Assembly (NCBI GenBank): GCA_028023455.1
Contig: JAQFVV010012416.1
Coordinates: 2,595,767 to 2,659,766, forward strand
Source of the DNA: Epiperipatus broadwayi
Taxonomy: Eukaryota; Onychophora; Udeonychophora; Euonychophora; Peripatidae
Length of the DNA stretch: 64,000 nt
Direction of reading: 5' to 3'
The translations under genes and the position numbers were made by a program. Below the pieces are notes generated by a model. It ran no database searches and was not told the DNA's origin. It was given only the letters and a program-made list of their open reading frames with translations. Below, in pieces: positions 1 through 10,470 of this stretch (within the stretch, counting starts at the first letter, position 1; each line of letters starts with the position of its first letter).

Positions 1-597
1 TAAAAAAAAAAAAAATAATAAAAATTTAAAAAAGTTTAAAAAGTTAAAAGTTTAAGGAGCTGTAAATTCCTGTTACAAATGTCTTCCAACATGAGAGCAC
101 GAATATTTGTTCATACAAAAAAAAAGAAAAAAATACGTAATCAAAAAAAAAAAAAAAAAAATTGGCACACATAAATAAAAATATATAATTGAAGTGAAGA
201 ATTTTTTTTTTTTATGAGAGATGAAAGAGAACAAATGGAACTACTGATAATTTTATATGCTATAAAAGAAAAATAAGTGGAGGTAGTTTAATGAAATGAT
301 ATAGTAGGTATTAATGAAATAATATAGTTGGTATTAAACAAAAAATAAATACCACATTACCACCTCCTTATAGATATAGGAAAATAAGTGTGGGTAGGCA
401 TATCAGCATGCAAGTGGTATTAGGGGAGTTTAGTGGGGAAAACTTGACTGAACCCTCATGTTTGAGCATAATTAAATTAAAATTATTAAATAAAATAGAA
501 ATTAGTAAACTTATTAGGGTGAATAAAATACAATATTAAGAATAAATAATATAAAAAGTAAATTAAAATTATAAATGTGACAAGAAATAAAGTCAAA
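1..597. other. AT-rich non-coding sequence
   Basis: No gene is visible. The stretch is dominated by A and T runs. A 23 bp unit ending in GGTATT occurs twice in tandem at about 290-336. The region directly precedes the Gag-like remnant and could include its leader, but I see no LTR boundary here. Confidence 0.6.
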
Positions 598-1042
598 ATG
601 GAGGTTCAAAATAATGAAATAGTGAATAGCGAGATCATATCTTTAATAACTTGCATGTTGAAAAACAAAAAGAAGCAGCCAAAGAATATAAAAAAATAGC
701 CAATGAGCTTAAAAACCAATATAATGAAATGAACAAAAAATTGCAAGTGCAGACTGAAATGCTTAAAAAATTTAAAGACCAGATCGAAGTGGGCTATGAT
801 AAAATAAAAAACAAAATTAGGGAAGAAATAAATGAGAGTAAAATACAAGTAGAGAATAAAATAGAGACTGCTTATGAAACGATAGAAAAAAATAAAATAG
901 AAGATAGAAAAGTAATTGAAGAGATAAAAGCTGAAGTTACAAATTTAACTTTAAAGATAAATCAGATGAACATTACTAAAAATGATCCATCAGAACTAAA
1001 AAACCCTGACCAGTTGAGTGCAAAACAGGCACATTATAAATA
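598..1042 (+). pseudogene. Gag-like coiled-coil remnant of an LTR retrotransposon
   Basis: An ATG at 598 opens a frame beginning MEVQNNEIVNSEII. A frameshift at about 640-655 moves the reading into the frame that runs to 1042. The second part (about 130 residues) is almost entirely charged and helical, rich in K, E, I and N, with heptad-like spacing typical of a coiled coil. There is no signal peptide or membrane segment. It is followed at once by an integrase C-terminus in another frame, so I read it as the N-terminal part of a Gag protein in an internally deleted retrotransposon. A coiled coil alone does not identify a family, and a degenerate host coiled-coil exon is the alternative. The lack of introns and the integrase piece next door favour the retroelement reading. 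Confidence 0.45.
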
Positions 1043-1239
1043 ACCTGATAAATCATCATGAAAAACATATTTATAAAAAACTTCAGATGATTTACAATGG
1101 CTCATATACTATAATCCACCAATATGACAACAATGCCTTTGTGATAGCCGAAGGTAATATAGAAAAAGGAACGTTTAATGCCAGATCACTAAAGTTAAGT
1201 GGAGGGCTGAAAAATAATGAACCACCTGATAAAAACTAA
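1018..1239 (+). pseudogene. Integrase C-terminal fragment of an LTR retrotransposon
   Basis: From about 1,075 the frame reads KKLQMIYNGSYTII, then DNNAFVIAEGN and KGTFNARSLKL, before a stop at 1,237-1,239. A lysine-leucine start, a Y-x-G-P/S-Y core and a closing N-x-x-S/D-L-K are typical of the end of Gypsy-type and related integrases, where this small beta-barrel follows the catalytic core. Everything between Gag and this fragment (protease, reverse transcriptase, RNase H, integrase core) is absent. The copy is therefore an internal deletion and cannot be functional. The first ~20 codons of the frame do not look like integrase. Family assignment beyond a Gypsy-like or related LTR element is not possible by eye. 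Confidence 0.55.
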
Positions 1240-1952
1240 AAAAATGTAATCTGATGAATTTCCCAGCTTGACATAGATATTAGCAACCATGGATTTTGAA
1301 TAATGGAAAAATGATTAAAGTTATTTTTAATAATGAAAAATGAAAAAAAAAATGATGGAAATAAATTCTTAAAGAACTTAGTTTGAAAATGTTAAATCAG
1401 GTTATGTCAAAACCCTTGATTATGTCTTCTTGATTATTGAGATATTCCAGTTCATAAGTCTAAAACATAGTGGAATGTGACATAAACAAAATAAAAATGT
1501 AAGAAATCAAAATAAACAAGCAAAATAATGCTTTAAAAATAAAAGTGAAATAAACAAGCATATCAGAGGACTAGTTTTCTTCATAAATCACAGCTAAATA
1601 AATAGATTGAAAAAAATTAAAGTTAAAAAAAATCATCTTAAAATAATTTGAAGATTCTTATAAATTAGTAAAAAAATTTGTTAAAAGATTTATCTAATTA
1701 TCTACAAATATATTGCACCCAAAACTTATATTTGTTTTTTCACACAAAAAATCAAAAATTTGTTTTTTAAAAATTAATTAATTATTTAATATATATATAT
1801 ATACATATATACACATACAACTGAGATTTAAAGTTTATATTTGGATTAGAGATAATCTCTAGTTTAATAAATGATTAGTAATAATCATTAACAAAATTAT
1901 TTAAAATGACCAGTGTCAAAGATGTGAGTGCAAAGTTTGATGTTTGTAAATT
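1240..1952. other. AT-rich non-coding sequence
   Basis: No coding region or RNA gene is visible. It contains a short TA-rich microsatellite at about 1,790-1,810. It could hold the decayed 3' end of the retrotransposon remnant at 598-1,239, but I see no LTR. Confidence 0.5.
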
Positions 1953-2104
1953 CATCATCATTATCATCAACAATAACCATTATCAATCCACTGCAGGATG
2001 AAGGTCTCTCCAAGTTCAATCAATCTTCTCCAATCTTTAGCTTCTCTTCTCCACATCACCCCTGCACACTTTCTTATTTCATCCATCCATCTCACATGTG
2101 GTCT
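1953..2104 (-). mobile_element. 5'-truncated RTE LINE, 3' end only
   Basis: Read on the minus strand this matches the last ~150 bp of the two full-length RTE elements in the window: the CACATGTGAGATGGATGGAT region through the CCTGCAGTGGATTGATAATGG end and a GAT-rich tail. The homology stops abruptly at about 2,104. The hexamer TAAATT lies on both sides (1,947-1,952 and 2,105-2,110) and may be the target-site duplication. RTE elements often leave such short 5'-truncated copies ending in a short tandem repeat. Confidence 0.8.
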
Positions 2105-2110
2105 TAAATT

Positions 2111-4543
2111 AGAGTATTATATATATATTATAATATTGTAGACAGTGGCCAATTCTGACCATGCCAGAACAAATTAATTTAGCTTATTAAAATCAATTTA
2201 TAATAAGAAAATGAAAATATTTTTTTATATTTTTTCATAATGATTATTAATTGATTTAAAGATTTTATTGATAATATAAACATTACCAATATTTTTTAAA
2301 TAGTAAGAATATAAATATTTATAATTTGTTAAGGGTAGTTGTAAAAGAAAGAGAAAAAGTAAATAAAAAATAATAAAACAAACATTTTTTCCTCTTTTCA
2401 ATAAATAAGTAAATTTTAAAGTACTGTTTATCAGCTTTTAAAAGAAAAAATAAGAGTTTTAACATTTTTGTTAAGAAATCATGTTTTAATTAATTAAAAA
2501 TGCTTTTTTTTGCTTTTCTTTTTATCTCTCTAAAAAGGCAATGTTGTTCAAATGAAAGTGTAATTAAAGGATTATCTGGGTTTCTGGTAGTTAAGAAAAA
2601 AAGAAAATAACAGAAAATTTTTAAAAATTATGATTAGATTATTTTTAATTAAAAGAAAAAAGGAGGAAAATTTCCTTTTTTATTTTTATAAAAATAGAAT
2701 CATTTGGTCAGAGTTTAATACTATCATGTCTGAGGTAAGTGATTGGATAAATATAAGATTATTCCCAAAATAAAATAGGGGAATAGGTTAAAGCATTAGA
2801 CATCAGAATCTAATCTAGTTAGAAAGCTTTTCTTGATGAAGCTTTTGAAGAAAGAAGAGTGATATCAGCCCAGCTGCTAAATGTTTAGTGAGAAATTGAG
2901 TTGTTAGTCTGAAGCAAAACTAATCTCACTATTAGATTTTAAAAATGCTTCTTTGAATGGATTTGGAAAAAACTATGTGCTAAGCTTTAGCTAGAAGCTG
3001 AATATCACTACAGATAACCATATAACCCGATCACTAAAAGAAAATATAAATAAAAGAGAACAAGTTTAAGAAAAATCTGCAACAAGTCTTGTAATCCATC
3101 CAGAAGCATGTTTGTTTCAGTCTAGATTAACCTGAGCTACAAATTATTATCTTGGAAAATGAATAAAATTAGCTTATATTAATCTGAAAATTATTATATT
3201 GCAAAATGGATAAATTTAACTGTGTTTACCTTCCCTGGGTCAATCCAATAAAAATTTAATGCTACAGAAGGAAAATGTTAATGGAAAAACTTCTGATTTT
3301 TATAATGTGAATATTTGGAAAAATCAGAAAAAAAAGTTGATCTGGAAAAAAACTTGAAATTACAAATTCAAAAAAACTCAAAAGAATAAAACCATAATAA
3401 TATAAAGTATTGTAGTGTGCATGTATCTACATTTACAAATAATTTTTAATATCAATAGTAATGAATAACTTTGAATTAGGTTTTTTGTAGAAACATGCTT
3501 TTTTATTGTTTTATTTTCCCTCCAAAATTGAAAAAAGAAGATGGAACTTTTCCATTTTCATAAAAAAGATTTTAATTAGTCTGATTTTTTTTTATTTTTC
3601 TATGAAATATTGTTTTTCAATTTTAATCATTAAAAAGAGAAATTATTCTGTTTAATTAAATTAAAGTAAAAAGTAATTAAGTTAATTAGTAGGAATCACC
3701 TGGGCTAATCATATTTGCTATATGAATTTATGAATTAGATTTGGAATTATATTATATCTTTTTTGATTTAATTAATTTTATTAAATCATTGTTAAAAAAT
3801 AATAGTGTTAATGTCTTTATTCCATCAGCTATTTGTTCTATGAATAGACAGTGAGTGACTTGATTTCATTGTAATATGGTGCTTTAAAGGATTTATAGCT
3901 TATCCCAATAAAACTATTTTAATTAAGATAGATTAAGTATATACATATTTTTTCTTGTTCATTGTCACAATCTATAAAGTCTTATGATCCTGAGTTAGCT
4001 CTAGAGCAATAATGGTACATGTATTTTTGTGTGCTATTTCTGTATAGTTTTTTGAATGATGCAAAGATAATGATCACCTTTAAAATTTATTCAGTGCACT
4101 TTATTCTTTTCACATTAGATATTGGTTTATAGTTGTTCCATACATTCATGGTAACCACGTGGTCAGAGCATTGATGATTAGCATATGTCAAGATCTTAGC
4201 ATAATATTTTATGATAGATACTTTAGCAAATATTTATGTGCATAAAGATGATTGTTTTATGTTTTTTTCCCTTAAGTTTGGCAATAGCTAGATAATTAAC
4301 CTACATTTATAATTTATTTTACTAAATCCAGTCAAGGATGACTGCTGATTATTTGTGTTTAATTCAGTTGATGTAACTTATAATTATTATAATTACTTTT
4401 TATTATTCCAGTGCTGATTCTATGCTCTTATTCAGGTATTCATTTATATTTGTTAATAAATATTTATAGATAATATTAATTAATTTTGTTAATTAATATT
4501 TTATGTATTCAGTGGGGTTGATGATATTTTGCTATCTCCCTCT
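2111..4543. other. AT-rich non-coding sequence
   Basis: No gene, tRNA or recognisable element is seen in this 2.4 kb. Short homopolymer runs are frequent. It ends at the 4 bp ATAT flanking the large LTR palindrome. Confidence 0.5.
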
Positions 4544-4547
4544 ATAT

Positions 4548-7332
4548 TGAAGCAGTCGGATCTAAGTTCGATCCTAGCTTCATGATCTTTCACATGTAGC
4601 CAACTTCAAACCCTTGTACTAACTTTGAATTTCCGATGCAATGGGGCTTTATGCGTTCAGTCCACGCTAGTTTCCTTAAAGAAAAACTATTATAAATGTG
4701 TGTTAAAATTAATTCATTTGAGATTTAAACTAATCATTTCTATTAATAAATTCATGTTAGAATTATTCATGAATTTATATATATTATAACTGCGTGGATT
4801 GTGCGTATATATATTTATAAATGTTTAAATATATATAATTGTTCGAAAGTTTCATTGCGTCGGGAATGTTTATTTTACTTTTAAATAATATGTTAAATTT
4901 TTAGTGATTAATAGCTACATTCTTTCAATAAGCTTTCAGATTTTCTCTTTCCAAAACAATGGTTAAAGTTTTTATTAATTAGAAATAGATAAGTCTTTAA
5001 AATGTTAGGACGGTCCTAATTAAAATCATTTTCTGATATTAAAAATTCATTTTCTAATTAGAAAATGAATTCAAGTTAATGAGTTTGAAAGCCTTATCAA
5101 AGGAATGTATCTAAAAACAACTAGTAAATTTTTTGTAAGATTGATTTAACCTAAAGGCATCAGATACAGTATAAAGAGTGCAGGAAAAGTTTCCAAGCAG
5201 CTATTATTCCTCATTAAGAGAAGCCATATATATTTCATTAGAGAAGAAGACGCCCAGTTAAATTGTGAAGTAAAATAGTGTTTCTACCATGGTGGGGGGG
5301 CTTAACTTCAAGAGTCTGACTACGGTTCCTTAAGTCCCCTGAAAATCTTCAATGTGGCTGCAATATAAAAATTCATATACCAATTGTAAGCTGCCAAAAC
5401 CTTAGAGAAATCCATCAAAATACTATTCATATAATTTTCAAAATGCGCACATACGTTTCATCCAACTGGACTCTGCCCTGTGGAAATTCAGAAGCCAACC
5501 ATGAAGAAATGGTAATATCTTTCCTTTATGAACCCTATTTTGGCCAGTTCTGAACTTTATGTTAAAACATCTTTAAGCTATCTACTGTAAAAGCTCTTGT
5601 CTTTTTGTTAATGTTATTTTAAATTATGTAGTAATTCTCTATCTTAATCTCTAGTCTTTAAATTTAATATTTGTTAACTTTCTCTTTTCTTACGATGGCG
5701 GTTCATTTATTATATTATATATATTTATTGTGTGATTTATTAATGTTGTTTATTTTTTATTATATGCCAATAATAACTTCAACTCGATAATAATTTCCTT
5801 CGTTGCATTTGCCTTGTTAAATAATATTATATTTATTTTTACAGTAATTCTTACCCACTAGAACTATTTTGATACAGTTCTATTAATTATCGAGTTGAAT
5901 GATTTGTACAATTTTTGCTATTTTATTAATGGCTAATAACAACAAATTATTAGCTCAATTTTTAACCTATGCTCCCGGCCACTTTACTGAATTTATAATA
6001 TTCATTTATTCACATTAATAAGATTAAAATGTTATGCTAAAGGTTGATAAAGGGAATAAAATGAACATATTCTAATTTAAATTTGTATTTCTGTATTAAT
6101 ATTCAGGGAAAGCATGAGGTTTGGGGCAGGATTGATATGATTCTATAATTGCATTAAGTACTTTTTAGTTAAAGCTCGTTTGACTTTAATTCAACTTGGT
6201 CAGGTCATCACGTAGAGCATTCTTTATATAAAATGGGTTTTATTAATTAAAAGATGATTACCAAGTCATCATTTTTCCGAACGTTGCTGACACGAGCCAT
6301 CTCCTGCTTCACAGGCTTGTCCTCGGTGATATTACTGTTCATTAAATTATTATAGGAAGAAAGTACTTCCTCACTTGCTCGTTTTATATTTGGAACACCA
6401 AAGGTTCGAGGCTATGACCCAACCTGGTTTTCCGTGTTCTATGGATCCTTCATATAGGGCATCAAAGACTTGTCAAATACAAGCGCCCTGCTATTTTCTC
6501 AAATCACAGACAAGCCATTATTTTTCATATTTATTCTTATAGCTCATAAGTCGTCAGTACCGTTTATTTCTCAATTCCAGTAAAGCCCGCTCTCATGCTC
6601 GTAAATCGTGATGAATTGATTTTATTAAAGTCGAACAAATTCATATTTATTTATAATTAAGTAAGTTTTTTATTAAATATTAAAGTTATGCCATAAATAC
6701 GTATCTTGCTCTTTGTGAATTAATTTACGAATGTGAAAATAAATCTCACATTCTTTCCTTTAGAATTTGAATCATAATTCCTGTCACAGCCAAATACCTT
6801 TATCTACCTTTATTTACTTGTCAGGGCATAGACATATATAATCACTCCAGAATATTGCGTAATAGTATTGGCATATAATAAGGACTGCCATTCTTGTTGT
6901 AATTACAAATTCCAGTTAAAGACTAGAGGTAATCTATATAATCACAATCTAAAAGTTGAACAAAATTATAATTATTATTAAACATTTTATTAACACATTT
7001 GGGTTTTTTTTAAACTTTCTTTCTTATCCAAATTATGTTAATATTAATGCTCACTGTCTGTATTGGCAACCCGAACATATATATATGAGTTGACTTATAA
7101 AGATTGTTAGTTATTTTATTATACTTTATTAGAGTTAGATCAGGAGTCTCATTAATCATCATCATCCGTTGAGCTAGTTCCTTGGCGCATAGTCATGTAC
7201 CGTCGATATATGTCATCCATTGATTTGATCTGAGCTCGTGAGTTGGGTTTGAATTCAGTTTGGTTCGCCTGAGTTTGAATCCGACTTTGAGTTTGGGTTT
7301 GTTGATGTGTTGGCTTCTTTTTGACTGGTACA
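4548..7332 (-). mobile_element. Left arm: long LTR, type 1
   Basis: On the minus strand it starts TGTACCAGTC at 7,332 and ends CTGCTTCA at 4,548, about 2.79 kb. It contains a short open frame at its start and is otherwise non-coding. Just before the end lies a small hairpin, GGATC/GATCC around a 7 base loop, which is also present in the other copies. The TG...CA ends and the standalone copy at 54 kb with a target duplication identify it as an LTR. No primer-binding site or internal retrotransposon region follows, so this arm is not part of a standard provirus. Confidence 0.8.
7152..7331 (-). CDS. Open frame at the start of LTR type 1 (left arm copy)
   Basis: The frame opens at the second base of the LTR (V-P-V-K-K-K-P-T-H) and runs 59 codons to TAA, ending in TSSTDDDD. 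It is rich in Q, T, S and K, with no membrane segment. It has no start codon at its LTR edge, so it can only be the C-terminal tail of a protein begun upstream in a complete element. The plus arm (7,382-7,561) and the solo LTR at 54,276-54,455 have the same length and frame. Differences among copies include synonymous ones (CCA/CCG for proline) and a few replacements. I do not recognise the protein. The conserved length among copies that otherwise carry indels suggests past coding constraint. Confidence 0.45.
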   Translation of the reverse strand, partial: VPVKKKPTHQQTQTQSRIQTQANQTEFKPNSRAQIKSMDDIYRRYMTMRQGTSSTDDDD

Positions 7333-7380
7333 TGGTTATGTTTTTGAAGCCCAACATGGGGCTTTCACACACAAAAAAAA
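7333..7380. other. 48 bp spacer at the palindrome centre
   Basis: This is the only unpaired part of the palindrome. On the plus strand it ends in CACACAAAAAAAA directly before TGTACC, which is where a polypurine tract lies upstream of a 3' LTR. It is open in the same reading frame as the LTR-start ORF of the right arm (reading GYVFEAQHGAFTHKKN into VPVKKK). Sixteen codons without a stop is weak evidence on its own. It also contains a small hairpin, AAGCCC-AACAT-GGGGCTT. It may be the last piece of the internal region of the parent element. Confidence 0.4.
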
Positions 7381-10142
7381 TGTACCGGTCAAAAAGAAGC
7401 CAACACATCAACAAACCCAAACTCAAAGTCGGATTCAAACTCAGGTGAACCAAACTGAATTCAAACCCAACTCACGAGCTCAGATCAAATCAATGAATGA
7501 CATATATCGACGGTACATGACTATGCGCCAAGGAACTAGCTCAACGGATGATGATGATTAATGAGACTCCTGATCTAACTCTAATAAAATAACTAACAAT
7601 CTTTATAAGTCAACTCATATATATATGTTCGGGTTGCCAATACAGACAGTGAGCATTAATATTAACATAATTTGGATAAGAAAGAAAGTTTAAAAAAAAC
7701 CCAAATGTGTTAATAAAATGTTTAATAATAATTATAATTTTGTTCAACTTTTAGATTGTGATTATATAGATTACCTCTAGTCTTTAAACAGAATTTATAT
7801 TTACAACAAGAATGGCAGTCCTTATTATATGCCAATACTATTACGCAATATTATATGATAAATATATGTCTATGCCCCCGACAAGAAAATAAAGGTATTT
7901 GGCTATGACTGAAATTATTATTCTGATTCTAAAGGAAAGAATGTGAGATTTATTTTCACATTCGCAAATCAATTCACAAAGAGCAAGATACGTATTTAGG
8001 GCATAACTTTCATATTTAATAGAAAACTTATTTAATTATAAATCAACATGAATTTGTTCGACTTTAATAAAATCAATTCATCACGATTTACGAGCATGAG
8101 AGCGGGCTTTACTGGAATTGAGAAATAAACGGTACTGACGACTTATGAGCTATAAGAATAAATATGAAAAATAATGGCTTGTCTGTGATTTGAGAAAATA
8201 GCAGGGCGCTTGTATTTGACAAGTCTTTGATGCCCTATATGAAGGATCCATAGAACACGGAAAACCAGGTTGGGTCATAGCCTCAAACCTTTGGTGTTCC
8301 AAATATAAAACAAGCAAGTGAGGAAATACTTTCTTCCTATAATAATTTAATGAACAGTAATATCACCGAGGACAAGCCTGTGAAGCAGGAGATGGCTCGT
8401 GTCAGCAACGTTCGGAAAAATGATGACTTGGTAATCATCTTTTAATTAATAAAACCCATTTTATATAAAGAATGCTCTACGTGATGACCTGACCAAGTTG
8501 AATTAAAGTCAAATGAGCTTTAAGTAAAAAGTACTTAATGCAATTATAGAATCATATCAATCATGCCCCAAACGTCATGCTCTCACTGAATATTAATACA
8601 GAAATACAAATTTAAATTAGAATATGTTCATTTTATTCCCTTTATCAACCTTTAGCAAAACATTTTAATCTTATTAATGTGAATAAATGAATATTATAAA
8701 TTCAGTAAAGTGGCCGGGAGCATAGGTTAAAAATTGAGCTAATAATTTGTTGTTATTAGCCATTAATAAAATAGCAAAAATTGTACAAATCATTCAACTC
8801 GATAATTAATAGAACTGTATCAAAATAGTTCTAGTGGGTAAGAATTACTGTAAAAATAAATATAATATTATTTAACAAGGCAAATGCAACGAAGGAAATT
8901 ATTATCGAGTTGAAGTTATTATTGGCATATAATAAAAAATAAACAACATTAATAAATCACACAATAAATATATATAATATAATAAATGAACCGCCATCGT
9001 AAGAAAAGAGAAAGTTAAATATTAAATTTAAAGACTAGAGATTAAGATAGAGAATTACTACATAATTTAAAATAACATTAACATAAGGAAGACAAGCTTT
9101 TAACAGTAGATAGCTTAAAGATGTTTTAACTTAAAGTTCAGAACTGGCCAAAATAGGGTTCAAAAGGAAAGATATTACCATTTCTTCATGGTTGGCTTCT
9201 GAATTTCCACAGGGCAGAGTCCAGTTGGATGAAACGTATGCGCGCATTTTGAAAATTATATGAATAGTATTTTGATGGATTTCTCTAAGGTTTCGGCAGC
9301 TTACGATTGGTATATGAATTTTTATATTGCAGCCACATTGAAGATTTTCAGGGGACTTAAGGAACCGTAGTCAGACTCTTGAAGTTAAGCCCCCCCACCA
9401 TGGTAGAAACACTATTTTACTTCATAATTTAACTGGGCATCTTCTTCTCTAATGAAATATATATGGCTTCTCTTAATGAGGAATAATAGCTGCTTGGAAA
9501 CTTTTCCTGCGCTCTTTATACTGTATCTGATGCCTTTAGGCTAAATCAATCTTACAAAAAATTTACTAGTTGTTTTTAGATACATTCCTTTGATAAGGCT
9601 TTCAAACTCATTAACTTGAATTCATTTTCTAATTAGAAAATGAATTTTTAATATCAGAAAATGATTTTAATTAGGACCGTCCTAACATTTTAAAGACTTA
9701 TCTATTTCTAATTAATAAAAACTTTAACCATTGTTTTGGAAAGAGAAAATCTGAAAGCTTATCGAAAGAATGTAGCTATTAATCACTAAAAATTTAACAT
9801 ATTATTTAAAAGTAAAATAAACATTCCCGACGCAATGAAACTTTCGAACAATTATATATATTTAAACATTTATAAATATATATACGCACAATCCACACAG
9901 TTATAATATATATAAATTCATGAATAATTCTAACATGAATTTATTAATAGAAATGATTAGTTTAAATCTCAAATGAATTAATTTTAACACACATTTATAA
10001 TAGTTTTTCTTTAAGGAAACTAGCGTGGACTGAACACATAAAGCCCCATTGCATCGGAAATTCAAAGTTAGTACAAGGGTTTGAAGTTGGCTACATGTGA
10101 AAGATCATGAAGCTAGGATCGAACTTAGATCCGACTGCTTCA
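7381..10142 (+). mobile_element. Right arm: long LTR, type 1
   Basis: It starts TGTACCGGTC and ends CTGCTTCA, about 2.76 kb. It mirrors the left arm with minor divergence. It carries the 59-codon open frame at its start, a near-terminal GGATC/GATCC hairpin, and a perfect 24 bp palindrome centred on CTAATTAG at about 9,622-9,645 that is also present in the 56.5 kb copy. Beyond the first 180 bp I see no conserved coding frame. The downstream flank is ATAT, then GTACCCC. Confidence 0.8.
7382..7561 (+). CDS. Open frame at the start of LTR type 1 (right arm copy)
   Basis: This is a 59-codon frame from the second base of the LTR to TAA, beginning VPVKKKPTHQQ and ending GTSSTDDDD. The middle contains a Q/T/S-rich stretch and the segment DIYRRYMTMRQ. 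It corresponds codon for codon to the left arm and to 54,276-54,455. It must be the C-terminal end of a longer protein read into the 3' LTR, because there is no initiator at the LTR edge. The upstream spacer is open in the same frame. Function is unrecognised; an integrase or envelope tail would both be possible in an LTR element. Confidence 0.45.
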   Translation, partial: VPVKKKPTHQQTQTQSRIQTQVNQTEFKPNSRAQIKSMNDIYRRYMTMRQGTSSTDDDD

Positions 10143-10189
10143 ATATGTACCCCTTCTTTTCATACTGTTATAATATATAAGTATATGAA

Positions 10190-10262
10190 AGCAGTCAACA
10201 TTTAAATAATACCCATATCATTAACAATTAACAATCTCAATCTGTTGTCATGGCAACTTCCA
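10190..10262. repeat. Dispersed repeat, copy A
   Basis: The segment GTCAACATTTAAATAAT followed by AACAATTAACAATCTCAA and TGTTGTCATGGCAAC recurs with a few changes at 43,710-43,775. Boundaries are unclear and no terminal repeats are seen. Confidence 0.5.
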
Positions 10263-10470
10263 TTAAACAATAAAGGTAGAAGCCCATCTTTATCTATGGT
10301 CTCATGTGTTTTAGATAGTATCAAAGATTTTAACTTGACTAAAGAGAATGAGATTATTCATTCAAAGAAGTTTAAATAAATTTCATTAAACAGACAAATA
10401 TAATCTGTTCTGAAAACAGATTAAAAAATAGTCAATTATAATTTTCAAATTCTTACTAATATATATTTAT

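Larger units (their letters stand above)
4548..10142. mobile_element. 5.6 kb palindrome of two head-to-head LTRs
   Basis: Two copies of the same long LTR lie in opposite orientation, minus 4,548-7,332 and plus 7,381-10,142, with their TGTACC ends facing across a 48 bp spacer. The outer ends are the same sequence, TGAAGCAG on the left and CTGCTTCA on the right. Each outer end is flanked by ATAT (4,544-4,547 and 10,143-10,146). The inner flanks (TGGT at 7,333 and AAAA at 7,377) do not match those outer bases, so two independent solo-LTR insertions are unlikely. The arms differ by scattered substitutions and small indels (three mismatches in the ~190 bp nearest the centre), so this is not a simple mirrored assembly error. 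A separate copy of one arm at 54,275-57,082 with its own ATAC duplication shows that the arm is a mobile LTR unit. Confidence 0.85.

Noticed and set aside
4550-4600. B-box-like AAGTTCGATCCTAGC at the palindrome ends, suggesting a SINE
   Set aside because: It is part of the LTR terminus present at all type 1 ends; there is no A-box.
7193-7453. Frames crossing the palindrome centre on both strands
   Set aside because: They read an inverted repeat against itself and cross the LTR boundary; the frame starting at the LTR edge is the one conserved in the solo LTR.
4548-10142. Palindrome as a mirrored assembly artefact
   Set aside because: The arms differ by substitutions and indels, and the spacer is asymmetrical. 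Not fully excluded without reads.
4548-10142. Palindrome as a Polinton, Helitron or ordinary DNA transposon with giant terminal repeats
   Set aside because: A single arm exists alone with TG...CA ends and a 4 bp duplication; no transposase, polymerase or helicase is encoded between the arms.
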